Origin: Burkholderiales bacterium
GTDB lineage: Bacteria > Pseudomonadota > Gammaproteobacteria > Burkholderiales > SG8-41
Direction: 5' to 3'
NCBI GenBank assembly: GCA_030683105.1
Contig: JAUXMZ010000020.1
Span: 1 to 58,145, forward strand
Length of the DNA: 58,145 nt
The notes beneath the pieces were generated by a model that was given only the letters and a program-made list of their open reading frames with translations, was not told the DNA's origin and did no database searches. Position numbers and translations under genes: made by a program. Below, piece after piece: positions 57,948 to 58,145 of the stretch; position 1 is the first letter of the stretch; every line of letters starts with the position of its first letter.

Positions 57948-58145
57948 GCCACAGAGGACACAGAGGACACAGAGAAAACTGAAAGCACTCACATGAAGAA
58001 CGCAAAGGGCAGAGAAGATTAACGCGATATCGTGGATAACGACATGCGAGCTGATTCAGAAGTCAGCCCAAAACAATATCAATAGTCCGCATGTCGTTAT
58101 TGCTTTTGCTCGGTCTTCCTCTGTGTCCTCTGTGTCCTCTGTGTC
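57948..58145. repeat. CACAGAG-family inverted repeat element, copy D (cut by the window end)
   Basis: The left arm (57948-57980) carries three CACAGAG units at 9-bp spacing next to the leader of the dehydrogenase gene. The right arm (from 58118) begins the reverse complement and runs off the window. The core of about 135 bp contains its own perfect 13-bp inverted repeat (58036-58048 and 58088-58100). Confidence 0.88.

Overview
The window looks like a GC-rich betaproteobacterial chromosome segment, most likely from the Burkholderiales or a related uncultured lineage. The evidence is a Bug-type (TctC) periplasmic receptor, a TctBA tripartite tricarboxylate permease, MlaA, RdgC, YciB, a full-length 1300-residue PurL, and many organic-acid catabolic enzymes with few cofactor-pathway neighbours. 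No phage, plasmid, CRISPR, rRNA or transposase gene was found.

Layout. 1-7 kb: a TPP-binding decarboxylase-type subunit, convergent pyruvate phosphate dikinase (ppdK), rdgC, a membrane protein, and a UxaA/GarD-type dehydratase. 7-11.7 kb: a tight minus-strand run of nnr, a choline-sulfatase-like sulfatase, a Bug receptor and a methyltransferase. 11.9-18.1 kb: purL, a NifU-like Fe-S protein and an acetolactate-synthase-like TPP enzyme. 18.1-20.1 kb: two exported proteins, a methyltransferase fold carrying a signal peptide and a lipoprotein alpha/beta hydrolase. 20.1-23.2 kb: a compact operon msrB - unknown - yciB - yciI - bolA - ppiC with a clear terminator. 23.4-32.5 kb: an FAD-linked 2-hydroxyacid dehydrogenase, acnA, and divergently from it tctB-tctA-isocitrate/isopropylmalate dehydrogenase-PanE-like reductase. 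Together acnA, tctBA and the dehydrogenase read as tricarboxylate uptake followed by aconitase and isocitrate-dehydrogenase-type chemistry. 32.8-45.3 kb: an acetate transporter, two PAS-GGDEF diguanylate cyclases, a Tat-exported LEA14-like lipoprotein, a third TPP enzyme, small proteins, a Ser/Thr kinase fused to a cyclic-nucleotide-binding domain, two Sel1-repeat proteins, a Met/Gly-rich secreted protein and tRNA-Arg(CCT). 45.4-47.4 kb: a degenerate stretch with small unknown genes, a LysR pseudogene and a start-less reading frame. 47.4-58 kb: a Tat-exported amidohydrolase, two VOC proteins, uup, an unknown protein with a SirB1-family partner, mlaA, a succinate-semialdehyde-type dehydrogenase and another isopropylmalate-type dehydrogenase.

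The least expected signal is in the intergenic DNA. There are several families of short-period repeats whose arms are built from 7-, 8-, 9- or 10-bp units. Most are inverted pairs around unrelated cores. Four copies belong to a CACAGAG family (period 9) and three sites to a GTGATTA/AATCAC family (period 7 or 8). They sit directly against start and stop codons and in one case encode the end of a protein. Other notable items are an inverted near-copy of the tRNA-Arg 3' end next to the tRNA, a 19-bp-arm hairpin across the acnA stop codon, and a structured leader before a diguanylate cyclase. All calls are by reading only; no database search or alignment was run.
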